From JACCZR01 sp963844805 (lineage in GTDB: Bacteria; Actinomycetota; Thermoleophilia; Solirubrobacterales; Thermoleophilaceae): DNA of 64,000 bases. Below are positions 1-9,402 of this stretch, piece by piece. The stretch spans positions 136,397-200,396 of the forward strand of contig CAWJPU010000008.1 in assembly GCA_963844805.1 (NCBI GenBank), given 5' to 3'. Below the pieces are notes generated by a model. The model was not told the origin of the DNA. It saw only the letters and a list, made by a program, of their open reading frames with translations, and searched no databases. The position numbers and the translations under genes were made by a program. Numbering within the stretch: position 1 is the stretch's first letter; every line of letters starts with the position of its first letter.

Positions 1-3000
1 CTCCCGCGGCCAGCGGAACGCTCGGCCCGCACCCCCGCGCCCGCAGGGGGAGGCCCGCATCCAGTCCCTCCACGCTTCCTACCGGGCGCAGGCCCACCTC
101 ACGCCCGCCCACCAGCACGCGGGAGTCGCCGCAGCGCGTGCGCAGCGCACCCGCGCGCGGGACCTCGACCGGCCGCCAGCCGGGGACGTCCAGTGTGGCG
201 ACCCCCACGGCCCGGGCCGCCCGACCGCGCCGCCGTCCATTCGAAGGCAGGGCAGCGTCCTCGACGGTCACGCGAAGCAACCGGGTGCGGACCGCCCGCG
301 GAAGCCGCACCGCCCCGCCCGGGCCGACGGCGAGGGCGGGGGTCGTGTCGGAGTCGGTGGTCACGCGCACGCGCGTCGGCCGCCGGACGGCCAGCGACGA
401 CGCGACCAGACGGATGCGGGAGACCGTCGCGGCCCGTCCACCCCGCCGCTCCAGGAACGGCGCGGGGGCGTAGCCGGGGGCCCAGATCCCCACCCACGAG
501 GTGTCGGCGCGCCCGTCGAACGCGCTCGAGGCGCGGTAGCGGGGCTGAGTTCTGGAAGCGGCCGGACGAGTCGAAGCCGCTCGCCGCCCCCGACGCCGGC
601 GAGCCGATCCAGCACGGAGTCCGGCGCGTCCGACGGCCGGGTGCACCCACGCCTCGACGGAGTAGCGACGGGCCTGCGGGGCGAACACAAGACGGTCGAT
701 CTGGCGCTCGGGGTCCGTGCGGTCCTGCGCCAGCTCCAGCAGCGGGCTGCCGGGGTAGCGCTCCGCTGCGGAAGGGATCGTCGGCGGTGGTCGCGCTCCA
801 GGAGATAGGCGAGGCTGGCGTGGACGAGGTCGTGCCCGGCCAGCGCCCTGCCCGACCAGGACCGGCGGACGCAGGCGCTGCTGCACCCGGACGCCGGGAA
901 TGCGGATCTCACGGAAGCCGCCGGACCCGCGGAGGTCCCCGGGCGGCTGCCTCACGTGGGTGATGCGTCATCCGCAGGACGGACACGCCGCGAAGGCGGG
1001 TGGGCACGCGGGTGACCCCCGGCCCGAGCCGGGCCTTCACGCCGTTGACGTCGACCTGGGTCTCCACTCCGAAGCGGTCCCGTATGGGCTCAGGTCGACC
1101 CAGGGCACGTCGCGGCGGCGTCCGAAGCCGACCTCGATCCAGCGCTCCCGAGGGCGCAGGTAACGGTCGGCCGACCACGACGTCGACCGGTCGCCGTCGA
1201 AGGCCGCCGACCGCCGAGTGCTCCGGGAACTCGAGCAAGCCGCCGTCATTGGGGGCGCTTGAGATAGCTGGCGCCCTTCAGCACCGAGACGGTCTGGGCG
1301 TCGGTGCCCCCGCTCCAGGAAAGGCTCGATCGAGGCGAAGCGCTCGCTCAGCTCCTCGTTCTCGGTGAGCGTCTCGCCCAGGTTCTGGCGGGCGTACTCG
1401 GGCACGAAGCGCCGGCGCCGGTTGGAGTCGGTGATCACGAAGTCGGCACCCTGTGCGGCGTCGCGTCTCAGCTGGCCGTCGGAGAGATCGCCTGCGTACT
1501 GGATCGCCCGTTCGCGCGGCAACGCTCCGAACGCGGCCAGCTCGGCCAGGCCCTCCGCGCCACCGTCCACGATCACCGGGGGGCGCTGGGGGGCCACGCT
1601 CACCAGTCCGCGGGCTCCGCCCAAGTCGAAGCGGCGCACCTGGCGAAGCGGCGGCGCCGGCCCCGGCTCGCCGTGCGGCGGCCCCGTCGGGCGTGCCGGC
1701 CCATAGCTCCGTGACGGCTTCGCCAGCCCCTGAGCCGCCAGGTCCTCGGCCGCAGCAGCCGGCTCCACCGCTCCGCTGCGCCGTGTGTAGTCGTCGCTGC
1801 CGGCGACCACGGCGCCGGTGCTGGTGAGCTCGAGCAGCGGCTTGAGCTGACCCGGCACCAGACGGCGCTGCTGGACAAGCCGGTCGACGGTCCAGAGGAC
1901 GTCGGTGGCGCGAGCGTCGGCGTACGAGGTCTCGAAGCGCACCGCCACCGGCCGCTCGGTCAGCCGCGGGAGGATGTTGTCCACCGTCGCGCCCCAGCGG
2001 TAGTAGGCGAAGATCTGCCCCGGCAGCACCATCGCTCGCGTGTTGGGCGCCAGCGAGCGGTCCAGGTCCCGGCCCGCCTGGGTCCAGGCCGGTGGGATCC
2101 GGTCCCAGGTGACCTGCTTGTCCACCGCGGTGCCCCGGGTGAGCGGCAGCGCTGCGAGGGCGATGAGCACGGCGAGGCCCGCGGAAACGACGATCAGGGC
2201 CGCCCGCCGGCGCAGCGGGCCGCTCAGCTCTCTAAGCCGCGCCAGCGCGGCCCGCGTGCCCAGGCCCAGGAGCCCGGCACGCCGAGCGCCACGAGCGGGG
2301 CCGCCTTCTGCGTGGTGCGCATGAAGCGCAGCAGCGGGGAAGTTGCGGTAGACCCACTCCATCGCGTCTCGAGCGGGGGTGCCGTTGGGAAAGCCGGCCA
2401 CTTCGATCAGGGCACCCACCAGCAGCAACAACAGGAGGAAGGTCGCGTAGCGCTGGCGGCGTGCGGCCAGACGAACCCCGCCAGAGCCAGGGCGGGCAGG
2501 AGCAGCGAGGCGCCAGACCACCCACGGGTTGAACAGCAGCGTCTCGGCCTCGCTGAACAAGCGGCTGCTCGGGCCCGGAGAACCCCACGCCGGTGTACGT
2601 GGTCCAGTAGCCCATCAGCCGCAGCGTCTCCGGGGCGCTGTTCACCGCCCAGATCGAGTTCGGTTGCTCGGTGAACTGGAGGAAGTCGGCCCCGTAGCGG
2701 GCGTGGATTAGCAGCGGCACGATCCACCACAGCGAGGTCAGGCCCCCGAGCACCCCGATCCTCACCGCCAGTCCTCCCGAGTCGCGCCAGCGAACCGAGC
2801 GCGACAACGGCTCGTAGACCAACAGCAACAGCGGGCCCACCAGCATCCAGCCCACCACCGCGCCGTTGATCCCTCCGCCGGCCGAGGTGAGCACCAGCGC
2901 GAAGGCCGCAGCCCACCACCACGGCCGCCAGTCCCGCCAGCCTTTGGAGTCGCGCATCGCGCGCAGCCCCTTCAGCACGATCAGCAGCAGCCAGGGCAGG

Positions 3001-3456
3001 GCCGCGTAGCCGACCAGCGTCGCCGTGGTCCGTCCGCTGAAGACCACGGTGTACGGGTTGCAGACGAAGAAGGCCGCGGCGACCAGGTGCGCCGCTCCGC
3101 GGGGGCGGCCCACGAGGGCGTCGACGAGCTTGAGCGTCCCCCAGGCCGACAGCGCGAACAGCAGGCCGAGCCACAGGCGCTGCGAGACCCAGGAGCCGGC
3201 GCCCGAGCCAGTCCAGCGCCGCGTAGAAGGCGCTCATGGGCCAGGCGAAGCCGGTGTACTGGGCGCTCTGGACCGCGCCGAGGTCGATGGACGGCGACCA
3301 GGCCGAGACCACCTCGCCGAGGAACGAAGCAGGATCGACGTGGAGGTCGACCTTGGTGTCGCTCGTTGCCAGGCTGGGCCGCTGCCAGAAGGCCAGCGCG
3401 AACGAGAAGACGGCGAAGCCGAGCGCCATCGAGGTGTCTCGCGTGAGCCGGCGCAC
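1..3456 (-). CDS. AftD-like arabinofuranosyltransferase (DUF3367 family), 3' end beyond window, frameshifted
   Basis: A large multi-pass membrane protein resembling mycobacterial AftD, a GT-C enzyme that adds arabinofuranose from a polyprenyl-phosphate donor outside the membrane. The N-terminus has one TM helix and then the acidic loop DTKVDLHVDP, as expected for the GT-C catalytic loop, followed by GFAWPMSAFYA, like the AftD signature. Further TM helices are read from about 3110 to 2580 and 2470 to 2160. Past about 2100 the protein is soluble, with two discoidin (F5/8 type C)-like motifs: AFDGDRSTSW near 1200 and AFDGRADTSW near 510. The gene runs off the left edge. The reading frame shifts at roughly 3200, 2590, 2330, 1290, 1030 and several times below 900, so no intact ORF exists here; clustered sequencing errors or true decay are both possible. 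The start is GTG 3456, or ATG 3429. It is divergent from the next GT-C gene. Confidence 0.72.
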
Positions 3457-3465
3457 AGCGGCCTC

Positions 3466-3471
3466 AGGCTA
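3466..3471 (-). promoter_or_regulatory. -10 element (TAGCCT), leaderless-type
   Basis: TAGCCT on the minus strand lies 9 nt before the GTG at 3456 of the AftD-like gene. No Shine-Dalgarno is visible, so transcription probably begins at the start codon. This favours GTG 3456 over ATG 3429. Confidence 0.5.
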
Positions 3472-3505
3472 GTCAGGGAGCGGCCTCAGGCGTGCCGGCC
3501 GATAC

Positions 3506-3511
3506 TAAGGT
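3506..3511 (+). promoter_or_regulatory. -10 element (TAAGGT), leaderless-type
   Basis: TAAGGT lies 8 nt before the GTG at 3520, matching the TANNNT pattern seen before many genes of this window. Confidence 0.5.
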
Positions 3512-3519
3512 CGGCGCCC

Positions 3520-5514
3520 GTGTCCGAGTTGCTCCATCACGTGGCACTGGTGACGGCGACCGCGGCCCTCGGACACGGCGGCTATCGAGTGGCGGCGCGG
3601 ATCACGCCCTCCGGCCTCGAACGCGCGGTCACCGCCCTGGTGCTCGCCGCCGGGGTCGCCGTCGTCGAGGCGCTCGTGCTCGGCTTGGCGGGCATCGGGG
3701 CCAGCCCCGTCGCCCTCGTGGCCTCGGCCCTGCTCACCTGGGCCGGCGTCACGTGGGCCTTGCCGGCCGCCTCGCCGGGGCCGGCGAGTGCTCTGGCCGC
3801 CCAACTTGGAGGCGCCCGCCGGGGGGAGCTCCTGGCCTGGGGCGCAGCGGGGGGAGTCTTCCTCGCCTGGACGGCCTGGATGTTGCTCCATCCATCGCTG
3901 GGCTTCGACAGCGTGCTCTACCACTACCCCGACATCGCGGCCTGGCTCAAGAACGGCCGGCCGGGCTCTGCCATCCCGCTCAGCTACGACATCCCCTACG
4001 AGAGCTATCCGCTCAGCGACGAGGTGGGGATGAGCTGGGGCACGGCGATCTCCCGCAGCTGGGCCTTCATCGCTCTCTGGAACCCGCTCATGCTCGCGGT
4101 ACTCGCCGCGGGCGCGTGGCTGACCCTGGCCAACTGCGGCGTCACGCGGGGCGTGCGCGCGCTCGCGGTCGCCGCGCTGACCACCACCCCGCTGCTCGTT
4201 CGCCAGTTGAGCGAGCCCCAGACCGATCTCCCAGCCTTGGCCTGGACCGCCTGTGCCACCGGGTTGGCCCTCGGGGCTCGGGCTCGACCCGCGCTCCTGG
4301 CCCCCGCCCTGCTGGCAAGCGGCTTGGCGGTGGGGACCAAGACCACCACCGCCCTCGTGGTGCTCGCGGCCCTCGGCGCCGGCGCATGGGCGGCCCGTGG
4401 GCGTCTTCGGGCCGTGAGCGGCTGGCTGGCGCTGGGTGGCGCCGGGGCGGTGGCCGTCGGCGGAGTCTGGTACCTGCGCAACACCATCGAGCACGGCTGG
4501 CCGCTGTGGCCGTTCATGGACGGGCCGGGCAGCGAGCCTCGGCCCCGCTTCTTCAAGCAGCTCGAGACGACCTTTCTGGACCGGCCGCTGGACACGCTCA
4601 ACGGCCGGCTGGGCGACTACGCGGGGCGGATGTGGGGATCGTGGCTGCCGTTCCTGGCGCTGCCCGTGGTGGTCGCCGCGGGGGTGCTGGCCCGCCTGCG
4701 AAAGCGGCCCTTTCCCAAGGGCGCGCTGATGCTCGCCGGCCTGGCGCTGCTCTGTGCCGCCGCTTGGTCCACCGCCTGGGGCACCGGCCTCCAAAGTGCG
4801 CCGGGCGTCGTGGCGCCGAGCGGCTGGCCGATCTCGACCATCCGCTTCCTGCTGCCCGGCGTGGCCACGGCGCTCGTGGCGATCGCACTCGTGGGCTCGG
4901 GGCCGGGCGCACTGGGTGCCGCGGCCCGCTTCCTGCTGGTCTCCGCGCTCGTGCTGAACGTGGTGGCCTGCGTGGCGCTGGAGCCGCCGTACGCCCCGAC
5001 TGAGGCAATCGTGATCGTCGGTGCCGTGGCCGGCGCCGGGATCGCTGCCGCCCTGGGCGCGATCCCGGCGCCGCGGCCAGGGGCCCGGCTGAGCGCGGCT
5101 ATCGGCTGCCTCGGAGCGCTCGTCCTGGCGGCGGGACTCGCCCTGGCGGCAGACGGCTTCGTCCAGCGCCACACCCGCGTCGAGGCCACGACAGCCCCTG
5201 GAGCAGCCGCCGTCCGCTGGCTGCTGAGCCGGCCCGGCTACTCCGATGGCGACCAGCCGGTCGCCATCGGCTCCCGGGCGTTCGTCGGCACTCTCGCCGG
5301 TGACCACTTCGACCACCATTTGCGGCTCATCCCGCCGCGGGCCGGGTGCGCAGAGGTTCGCCGCCTGGCCGACCGCATGGCGGTGGTCACCAGCGAGCCC
5401 GGCTTCTTCCGCGGCCTCTTGGGCGACGCGCGCTACTCCGCGCCCCGCTGCCTCGCCGGCCGCAAGCCGAGCTACGCGGCCGGGGCGTTCGCCGTCTACC
5501 TGCCTAGCCGCTGA
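3520..5514 (+). CDS. GT-C type multi-pass membrane glycosyltransferase (predicted)
   Basis: A 664-residue integral membrane protein with about 12-13 hydrophobic helices. After the third helix comes a periplasmic loop with LGFDSVLYHYP (about residues 125-140), an acidic, aromatic loop of the kind that holds the catalytic residue in GT-C enzymes using polyprenyl-phosphate sugars. QLSEPQTDLPAL and GLAVGTKTTTAL further on resemble the family-39/ArnT-like superfamily. The C-terminus (after about residue 560) is soluble. Start GTG 3520 is chosen because the in-frame ORF further upstream is antisense to the AftD-like gene and a -10 element sits 8 nt before this GTG. Its tail overlaps the convergent methyltransferase by 11 bp. 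The sugar and acceptor cannot be read from the sequence. Confidence 0.65.
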   Translation: MSELLHHVALVTATAALGHGGYRVAARITPSGLERAVTALVLAAGVAVVEALVLGLAGIGASPVALVASALLTWAGVTWALPAASPGPASALAAQLGGARRGELLAWGAAGGVFLAWTAWMLLHPSLGFDSVLYHYPDIAAWLKNGRPGSAIPLSYDIPYESYPLSDEVGMSWGTAISRSWAFIALWNPLMLAVLAAGAWLTLANCGVTRGVRALAVAALTTTPLLVRQLSEPQTDLPALAWTACATGLALGARARPALLAPALLASGLAVGTKTTTALVVLAALGAGAWAARGRLRAVSGWLALGGAGAVAVGGVWYLRNTIEHGWPLWPFMDGPGSEPRPRFFKQLETTFLDRPLDTLNGRLGDYAGRMWGSWLPFLALPVVVAAGVLARLRKRPFPKGALMLAGLALLCAAAWSTAWGTGLQSAPGVVAPSGWPISTIRFLLPGVATALVAIALVGSGPGALGAAARFLLVSALVLNVVACVALEPPYAPTEAIVIVGAVAGAGIAAALGAIPAPRPGARLSAAIGCLGALVLAAGLALAADGFVQRHTRVEATTAPGAAAVRWLLSRPGYSDGDQPVAIGSRAFVGTLAGDHFDHHLRLIPPRAGCAEVRRLADRMAVVTSEPGFFRGLLGDARYSAPRCLAGRKPSYAAGAFAVYLPSR

Positions 5515-6784
5515 TGATCCGCACCTCGGGCAGGGGCACGATGAACCGTCCGCCGGCCGCCAGATAGTCGCTCTCGCGCTCCACGAACTCGTCGAGGAAG
5601 TGCCAGGGAAGCACGAGGTAGAGGTCGGGTCTCATGGCCCGCGACTCCTCCTCGCTCACTATCGGGATACCGGTGCGAATCGTCTCCGAGCCCCACTTGT
5701 CGGGGTTGCGGTCGGCCGCGTAGGGGATGACGCTGCGGTCGAGGCCCGCGTACTGCAGGATCATGTTGCCCTTCGTCGAGGCGCCGTAGATGTGGATCGT
5801 CTTCCCGTCGGCGACCTGGGCCTCGCACACCTCGCGCAGCTCGCGTCTGGTCGCCTCTACTTTGGCGGCGAAGCGCTCGTAGGGCGTGGGCGAATCGAGC
5901 GCCATCTCGAACTCGCGGATGCGCAGCTCCTGGAGCCGGTCGGCCTCGTCGCCGGACGAGACGCGCTTGCCCGCGTGCCCGATGGACAGCCGGATCGACC
6001 CTCCGTTGACGTCGTTGAGCGAGGCGCTCAGCACCTCGAGCCCGGCCGCGGCCAGCATCCGCTCCAGCACCGCCAGCGAGTAGTACTCCAGGTGCTCGTG
6101 CACGATCACGTCGTAGGCGTTGGTGTCGAGCATCGAGGGGAGGTAGTGGAGCTCGATCACCCAGACCCCGTCCTCCGCCAGCACTTCCGCCACCTCGCGA
6201 ACGAAGCCGGCGGGGTCCTCCAGGTCGTAGAGCATCGCGATGCTGGTCACCGCCTTGGCCCTGCGCTCCGAATAGCGCTCGCGGAACGCGCGCGCGCTGA
6301 AGAAGTCGTTCGCCACGTCGTAGCCCTTCTCCACGGCGTAGCGACTGACGTCGGACGGATCGAAGCCCAGGAACCGGACGCCCTGCACGCCGTAGCCGTC
6401 GAAGAGGGTCCCGTCGTTGCAGCCGATGTCGATGACCACGTCGCCGACCTCGAGGCCGGCCAGCTGCTCGGTCCAGCGGGCGATCTCGTGGAGGTTCTCG
6501 GTCATCGTCCGGTTCACCCCGCTGCGGTACCCGTAGGCGCGGTAGAGGATCGCGCCGGGAACGGTATGGCGGATCTGGACGAGTCCGCAGGCATCCTGGT
6601 CGCGCGTCATGTCGCAGCGCACCAGCTCCAGCGGGATCGGCCGCTGAACCGGGGTCTGGCTCCCCGGCTTGGGAAACGCGCCGGAGATGCTCTGCTCACC
6701 GAGGTCGAGTATCGGGGTCAGTTCCGCGGAGCCGCACACTCGGCAGCTCGTTCGCGTGCGGAGGCTGGTGGGGGGTACGCTCAC
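5504..6784 (-). CDS. SAM-dependent C-methyltransferase with N-terminal zinc domain (NovU/TylC3-like)
   Basis: A 426-residue protein with the three-part layout of sugar C-methyltransferases. An N-terminal zinc-binding region contains CRVCGS (about residues 13-18) and two later Cys. A Rossmann methyltransferase core has motif I VIDIGCNDG (about 130-138) and the acidic strand FLGFDPS. The C-terminal domain contains IHIYGASTKGN (about 325). Such enzymes methylate the sugar ring of an NDP-keto-sugar, giving branched deoxysugars. It lies downstream of the O-antigen polymerase gene on the same strand (11 bp gap) and tail-to-tail with the GT-C gene. Start GTG 6784 is fixed by the -10 element 8 nt upstream. 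It supports a methylated deoxysugar in the local polysaccharide; the substrate is inferred. Confidence 0.82.
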   Translation of the reverse strand: MSVPPTSLRTRTSCRVCGSAELTPILDLGEQSISGAFPKPGSQTPVQRPIPLELVRCDMTRDQDACGLVQIRHTVPGAILYRAYGYRSGVNRTMTENLHEIARWTEQLAGLEVGDVVIDIGCNDGTLFDGYGVQGVRFLGFDPSDVSRYAVEKGYDVANDFFSARAFRERYSERRAKAVTSIAMLYDLEDPAGFVREVAEVLAEDGVWVIELHYLPSMLDTNAYDVIVHEHLEYYSLAVLERMLAAAGLEVLSASLNDVNGGSIRLSIGHAGKRVSSGDEADRLQELRIREFEMALDSPTPYERFAAKVEATRRELREVCEAQVADGKTIHIYGASTKGNMILQYAGLDRSVIPYAADRNPDKWGSETIRTGIPIVSEEESRAMRPDLYLVLPWHFLDEFVERESDYLAAGGRFIVPLPEVRIISG

Positions 6785-6792
6785 GGGCGAGC

Positions 6793-6798
6793 ACGCTA
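6793..6798 (-). promoter_or_regulatory. -10 element (TAGCGT) overlapping the upstream stop codon
   Basis: TAGCGT on the minus strand is 8 nt before GTG 6784. Its first three bases are the TAG stop codon of the O-antigen ligase gene, so the methyltransferase can have its own leaderless transcript despite its operon-like position. Confidence 0.5.
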
Positions 6799-8220
6799 TC
6801 GGTCGCCCAGCAATCCACCGGCGAGCAGGACCGCCGGGAGAGTGGCCGCCGGGAGCTGCCAGTCCCAGTCGATCGCCGCGTGCAGTGCCCAGGCGGTACA
6901 CGCCGCGCAAGCCGCAGGAGCCAAGGGATCTCCACGCCCAAGCGCTTGCCGGCCGGTGGCCGCGACCCCTCCGACCACCACGAACAGGAGGATCAGACCC
7001 GGCAGGCCCAACTCCACCGCGGCCTCCAGTGGCAGCGAGTGGATCTCGGTGACGCTGTTGGGAATCGGGCGCTCCTTGAGCCACACGACGCGAAAACCAC
7101 CGGCACCGACGCCGCGCAGCGGGTTCTCCCCGAACGCGTCGACGCCCACCCCCCAGTACTCGTAGCGACGGGACTGGAACGAGGTGAGCCGCGATGCCCC
7201 TTCGGCCGCGGAGCTCTTGCCGCGCCCCCGTTCGCCCAGGCCGCCCGCGACGACGCCGATGAGGCCCATCGCCACGGCGGCCACGGCGAGCCACCTCAAC
7301 CAATGAGCGCCGGCAAGGGGCGTGGTGTCTCGTTGGACGGCGACAACGCGCGCCTGCCGCCAAGCGGCCAGGACGGCCACGAGGCCCAGGACGGCGAGCA
7401 CCACGATCCCGTCGCGCTGGCGAGCCGCCGCGGAGCCATCGAAGGGGCTCAGGCCCCCGAAGGCGGCTACGACTCCAGCCGCGACCGCCGCGACGACAAG
7501 GCCGGAGACCGCGCTGCGCAAGTGCGGGCGGAATGGGGCAAGCGTGACCAGCAGGATGAGGCCGATCGCGGCGGCCGCCAGCGCGCCGCGCGAGTAGCTG
7601 AGGAAGAGCCCGGCCCCCAGCGGCACACACGACGCCGCCGCGACCGCCCGCATCCAGCGCGGCCGGGAGTCGTCCCCGGCCAGGGCCACGCACAAGACGA
7701 GGGCCATCGCCGCCACCAGCCCCTCCGCGTTCCAGTAGGTGATCGGCTGCTCGAGCCGGTTGCCCGCACGCGCCGAGCGAAACGGGGCGATCGTGACCGG
7801 CAGCAGGCGGCCCACCAGTCCGTACCCAATGACCAGAGTCCCTCCGCCGGCCAGCGCGGGGACAACCAGCTTGGCCGCGCGGGGATCGCGAAACGCGCCC
7901 GCCGCCGCGAGCAGGGTGCCGAGGTAGAGGAGGAGACGCTGGACTGCCGCGCTGGCCGGCTCGGACAGCGGCGCCCAGGAGAGCGAGAGAGCGGTCCAGA
8001 GCGTCAGCCCGGCAAGGCCCGCGAGGGCCAACCAGCCGCCCCGCTCGCGCGGAAGCGGCATCGTCTGACCACCGACCAAGGCAAGGACGACGACGAGCGT
8101 CCACACGACAGCACCGGCCACGACACGCGGCGCTGTGAAGTACCCGCCGGAGAAGAATGCGACCACCGTGGGCACCGCCAGGAGGACCGCCCCGGCGGCC
8201 AGAGGTGCGAAGCGACGCAC
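6796..8220 (-). CDS. O-antigen ligase / polymerase family (Wzy/WaaL-like) membrane protein
   Basis: A 474-residue protein with about 11-12 TM helices. The signature LSYSRGAL (about residues 213-220) sits before a long hydrophobic stretch, and the periplasmic region has FGENPLRGVGAGGFRV (about 365-380), both typical of the O-antigen ligase domain (PF04932). These proteins polymerise or transfer lipid-linked repeat units at the outer face of the membrane. The last helices carry a second conserved region, AAIDWDWQLP. It starts with GTG 8220, 7 nt after a -10 element, and is divergent from a small membrane-anchored protein. Whether it acts as a polymerase or a ligase is open. Confidence 0.8.
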   Translation of the reverse strand: MRRFAPLAAGAVLLAVPTVVAFFSGGYFTAPRVVAGAVVWTLVVVLALVGGQTMPLPRERGGWLALAGLAGLTLWTALSLSWAPLSEPASAAVQRLLLYLGTLLAAAGAFRDPRAAKLVVPALAGGGTLVIGYGLVGRLLPVTIAPFRSARAGNRLEQPITYWNAEGLVAAMALVLCVALAGDDSRPRWMRAVAAASCVPLGAGLFLSYSRGALAAAAIGLILLVTLAPFRPHLRSAVSGLVVAAVAAGVVAAFGGLSPFDGSAAARQRDGIVVLAVLGLVAVLAAWRQARVVAVQRDTTPLAGAHWLRWLAVAAVAMGLIGVVAGGLGERGRGKSSAAEGASRLTSFQSRRYEYWGVGVDAFGENPLRGVGAGGFRVVWLKERPIPNSVTEIHSLPLEAAVELGLPGLILLFVVVGGVAATGRQALGRGDPLAPAACAACTAWALHAAIDWDWQLPAATLPAVLLAGGLLGDR

Positions 8221-8227
8221 CGCGCGC

Positions 8228-8233
8228 AGGCTA
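8228..8233 (-). promoter_or_regulatory. -10 element (TAGCCT), shares its TA with the plus-strand promoter
   Basis: TAGCCT on the minus strand lies 7 nt before GTG 8220. The TA at 8232-8233 also begins the plus-strand -10 element, so one symmetric site appears to serve both divergent genes. Confidence 0.55.
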
Positions 8234-8237
8234 TCTT
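8232..8237 (+). promoter_or_regulatory. -10 element (TATCTT), shares its TA with the minus-strand promoter
   Basis: TATCTT lies 9 nt before GTG 8247 and overlaps the opposite -10 element by two bases. Confidence 0.55.
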
Positions 8238-8246
8238 CCTCGCCCT

Positions 8247-8639
8247 GTGGCTCCGAGGGTCCTCCTCGCGATCGTGGCGGCGCTGATCGCCGCGTGGTTC
8301 GTCGTCCTCGCCCGCGACCACGTCGTGGGTGACCGGGCGGGCAAGCTGCTCGTGCGGAACCCCGACCTGAAAGCGCAGCGATTCCGGGACGGGATCGCGG
8401 ACCTGGAGTCAGCTCAGCTACTGGATCCGGGCAATCGTTGGGCCGCGCTAAGGGCTAACGTCTTGGCCCTGCGCGACCCTTCCGCGTCCCTCGCCCAAGC
8501 CGAAGCGATCCTCAGGGACGAGCCGGCGAACGTGGAGGCGCTCGAAGTCATCCTGTCGGTCACCCGTCGCCGCGACCGAGAGCGGTACGCGGAAGCCGTG
8601 AGACATCTGCGCCGGATCAGCCCTCGCACCGCCGACTGA
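8247..8639 (+). CDS. Small membrane-anchored protein with TPR-like helices, unknown function
   Basis: A 130-residue protein. One N-terminal hydrophobic helix (about residues 4-22) is followed by helical repeats with TPR-like spacing: RFRDGIADLESAQLLDPGN, then ALRDPSASLAQAEAILRDEP, then RRRDRERYAEAVRHL. The pattern resembles periplasmic TPR proteins that scaffold polysaccharide machinery, but no family name is certain. It starts with GTG 8247 behind a -10 element and ends 28 bp before a methyltransferase on the same strand. It faces the O-antigen ligase gene across a 26 bp shared promoter, which suggests joint expression with polysaccharide assembly. Confidence 0.6.
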   Translation: MAPRVLLAIVAALIAAWFVVLARDHVVGDRAGKLLVRNPDLKAQRFRDGIADLESAQLLDPGNRWAALRANVLALRDPSASLAQAEAILRDEPANVEALEVILSVTRRRDRERYAEAVRHLRRISPRTAD

Positions 8640-8652
8640 CGAGGGGCGGCAC

Positions 8653-8658
8653 TAGTGT
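8653..8658 (+). promoter_or_regulatory. -10 element (TAGTGT), leaderless-type
   Basis: TAGTGT lies 9 nt before GTG 8668; no Shine-Dalgarno sequence is present. Confidence 0.5.
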
Positions 8659-8667
8659 CGGCCCGCG

Positions 8668-9402
8668 GTGAACGAGCGGGTCTACGCGGAGCTGTTTGCG
8701 CTCGAGGAGGAGCATTGGTGGTTTCGCGGCCGCCGGTCCGTGGTCCGGGCGCTGGCCGGCGACCTGATGTCTCCCGGCGCGCCGCGCGTTCTCGACGCGG
8801 GCTGCGGGACAGGCCGCAATCTCCAGGAGTACGGGCGCTTCGCCGAGGCCGAGGGCGTCGACCCCTCGCCGGTAGCCATCGCCTTCTGTCGCCGCCGGGG
8901 GCTGAACGGAGTGCGAGAGGCGCCCGTGGAGAAGCTTCCCTTCCCGGACGGGCGCTTCGGCCTGGTCTTCGCCACCGACGTGCTCGAGCACATCGACGAC
9001 GACCTCGCCGCCCTCCGTGAACTGGCGCGTGTGTCCTCGCCCGGCGCTCACCTCGTGGCGACCGTCCCGGCCTACTCCTGGCTGTGGAGCTCACACGACG
9101 ACCGCCACCACCACCGCCGCCGATACACGAAGTCGATGCTGACGGCGCGGGCGCAAGCCGCCGGGTGGCAGGTCGTGCGCGCCACGTACTTCAACACCAC
9201 ACTGCTGGCCCCCATCGCGGCGGTGCGCGTCGGCGAGCGCGTGCGCGGGGCCGGAGCCAGCGATTACGACCGCACGCCGCCGGGGCTGAACGGAGCGCTC
9301 GAGCGCGTGATGGGCGCAGAGGCGGCCGCGATAGCCCGGGGGGTGTCCCTACCTGCTGGCGTTTCGGTCGGCCTGGTCTGCCGCCTGACCGACCACGCGT
9401 GA
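8668..9402 (+). CDS. Class I SAM-dependent methyltransferase
   Basis: A 244-residue methyltransferase. The N-terminal segment ELFALEEEHWWFRGRR precedes motif I VLDAGCGTGRN (about residues 42-52), the acidic motif AEGVDPS, and motif IV FATDVLEHIDDD (about 108-119). The HWWF..RR leader is common in methyltransferases of polysaccharide and lipid clusters. A decayed paralogue lies at 15970-16517 with the same leader and C-terminal ending (SLPAGVSVGLVCR here, ALPAGLSVGTVCR there). The substrate is unknown, probably a polyprenol-linked intermediate. Its 3' end overlaps the convergent GT2 gene by 54 bp. Confidence 0.8.
   Translation: MNERVYAELFALEEEHWWFRGRRSVVRALAGDLMSPGAPRVLDAGCGTGRNLQEYGRFAEAEGVDPSPVAIAFCRRRGLNGVREAPVEKLPFPDGRFGLVFATDVLEHIDDDLAALRELARVSSPGAHLVATVPAYSWLWSSHDDRHHHRRRYTKSMLTARAQAAGWQVVRATYFNTTLLAPIAAVRVGERVRGAGASDYDRTPPGLNGALERVMGAEAAAIARGVSLPAGVSVGLVCRLTDHA

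Noticed and set aside
5246..7165. Long plus-strand ORF (639 codons) through the methyltransferase and ligase genes
   Set aside because: It is antisense to two clear genes and has no family motif; at this GC content long open antisense frames are expected.
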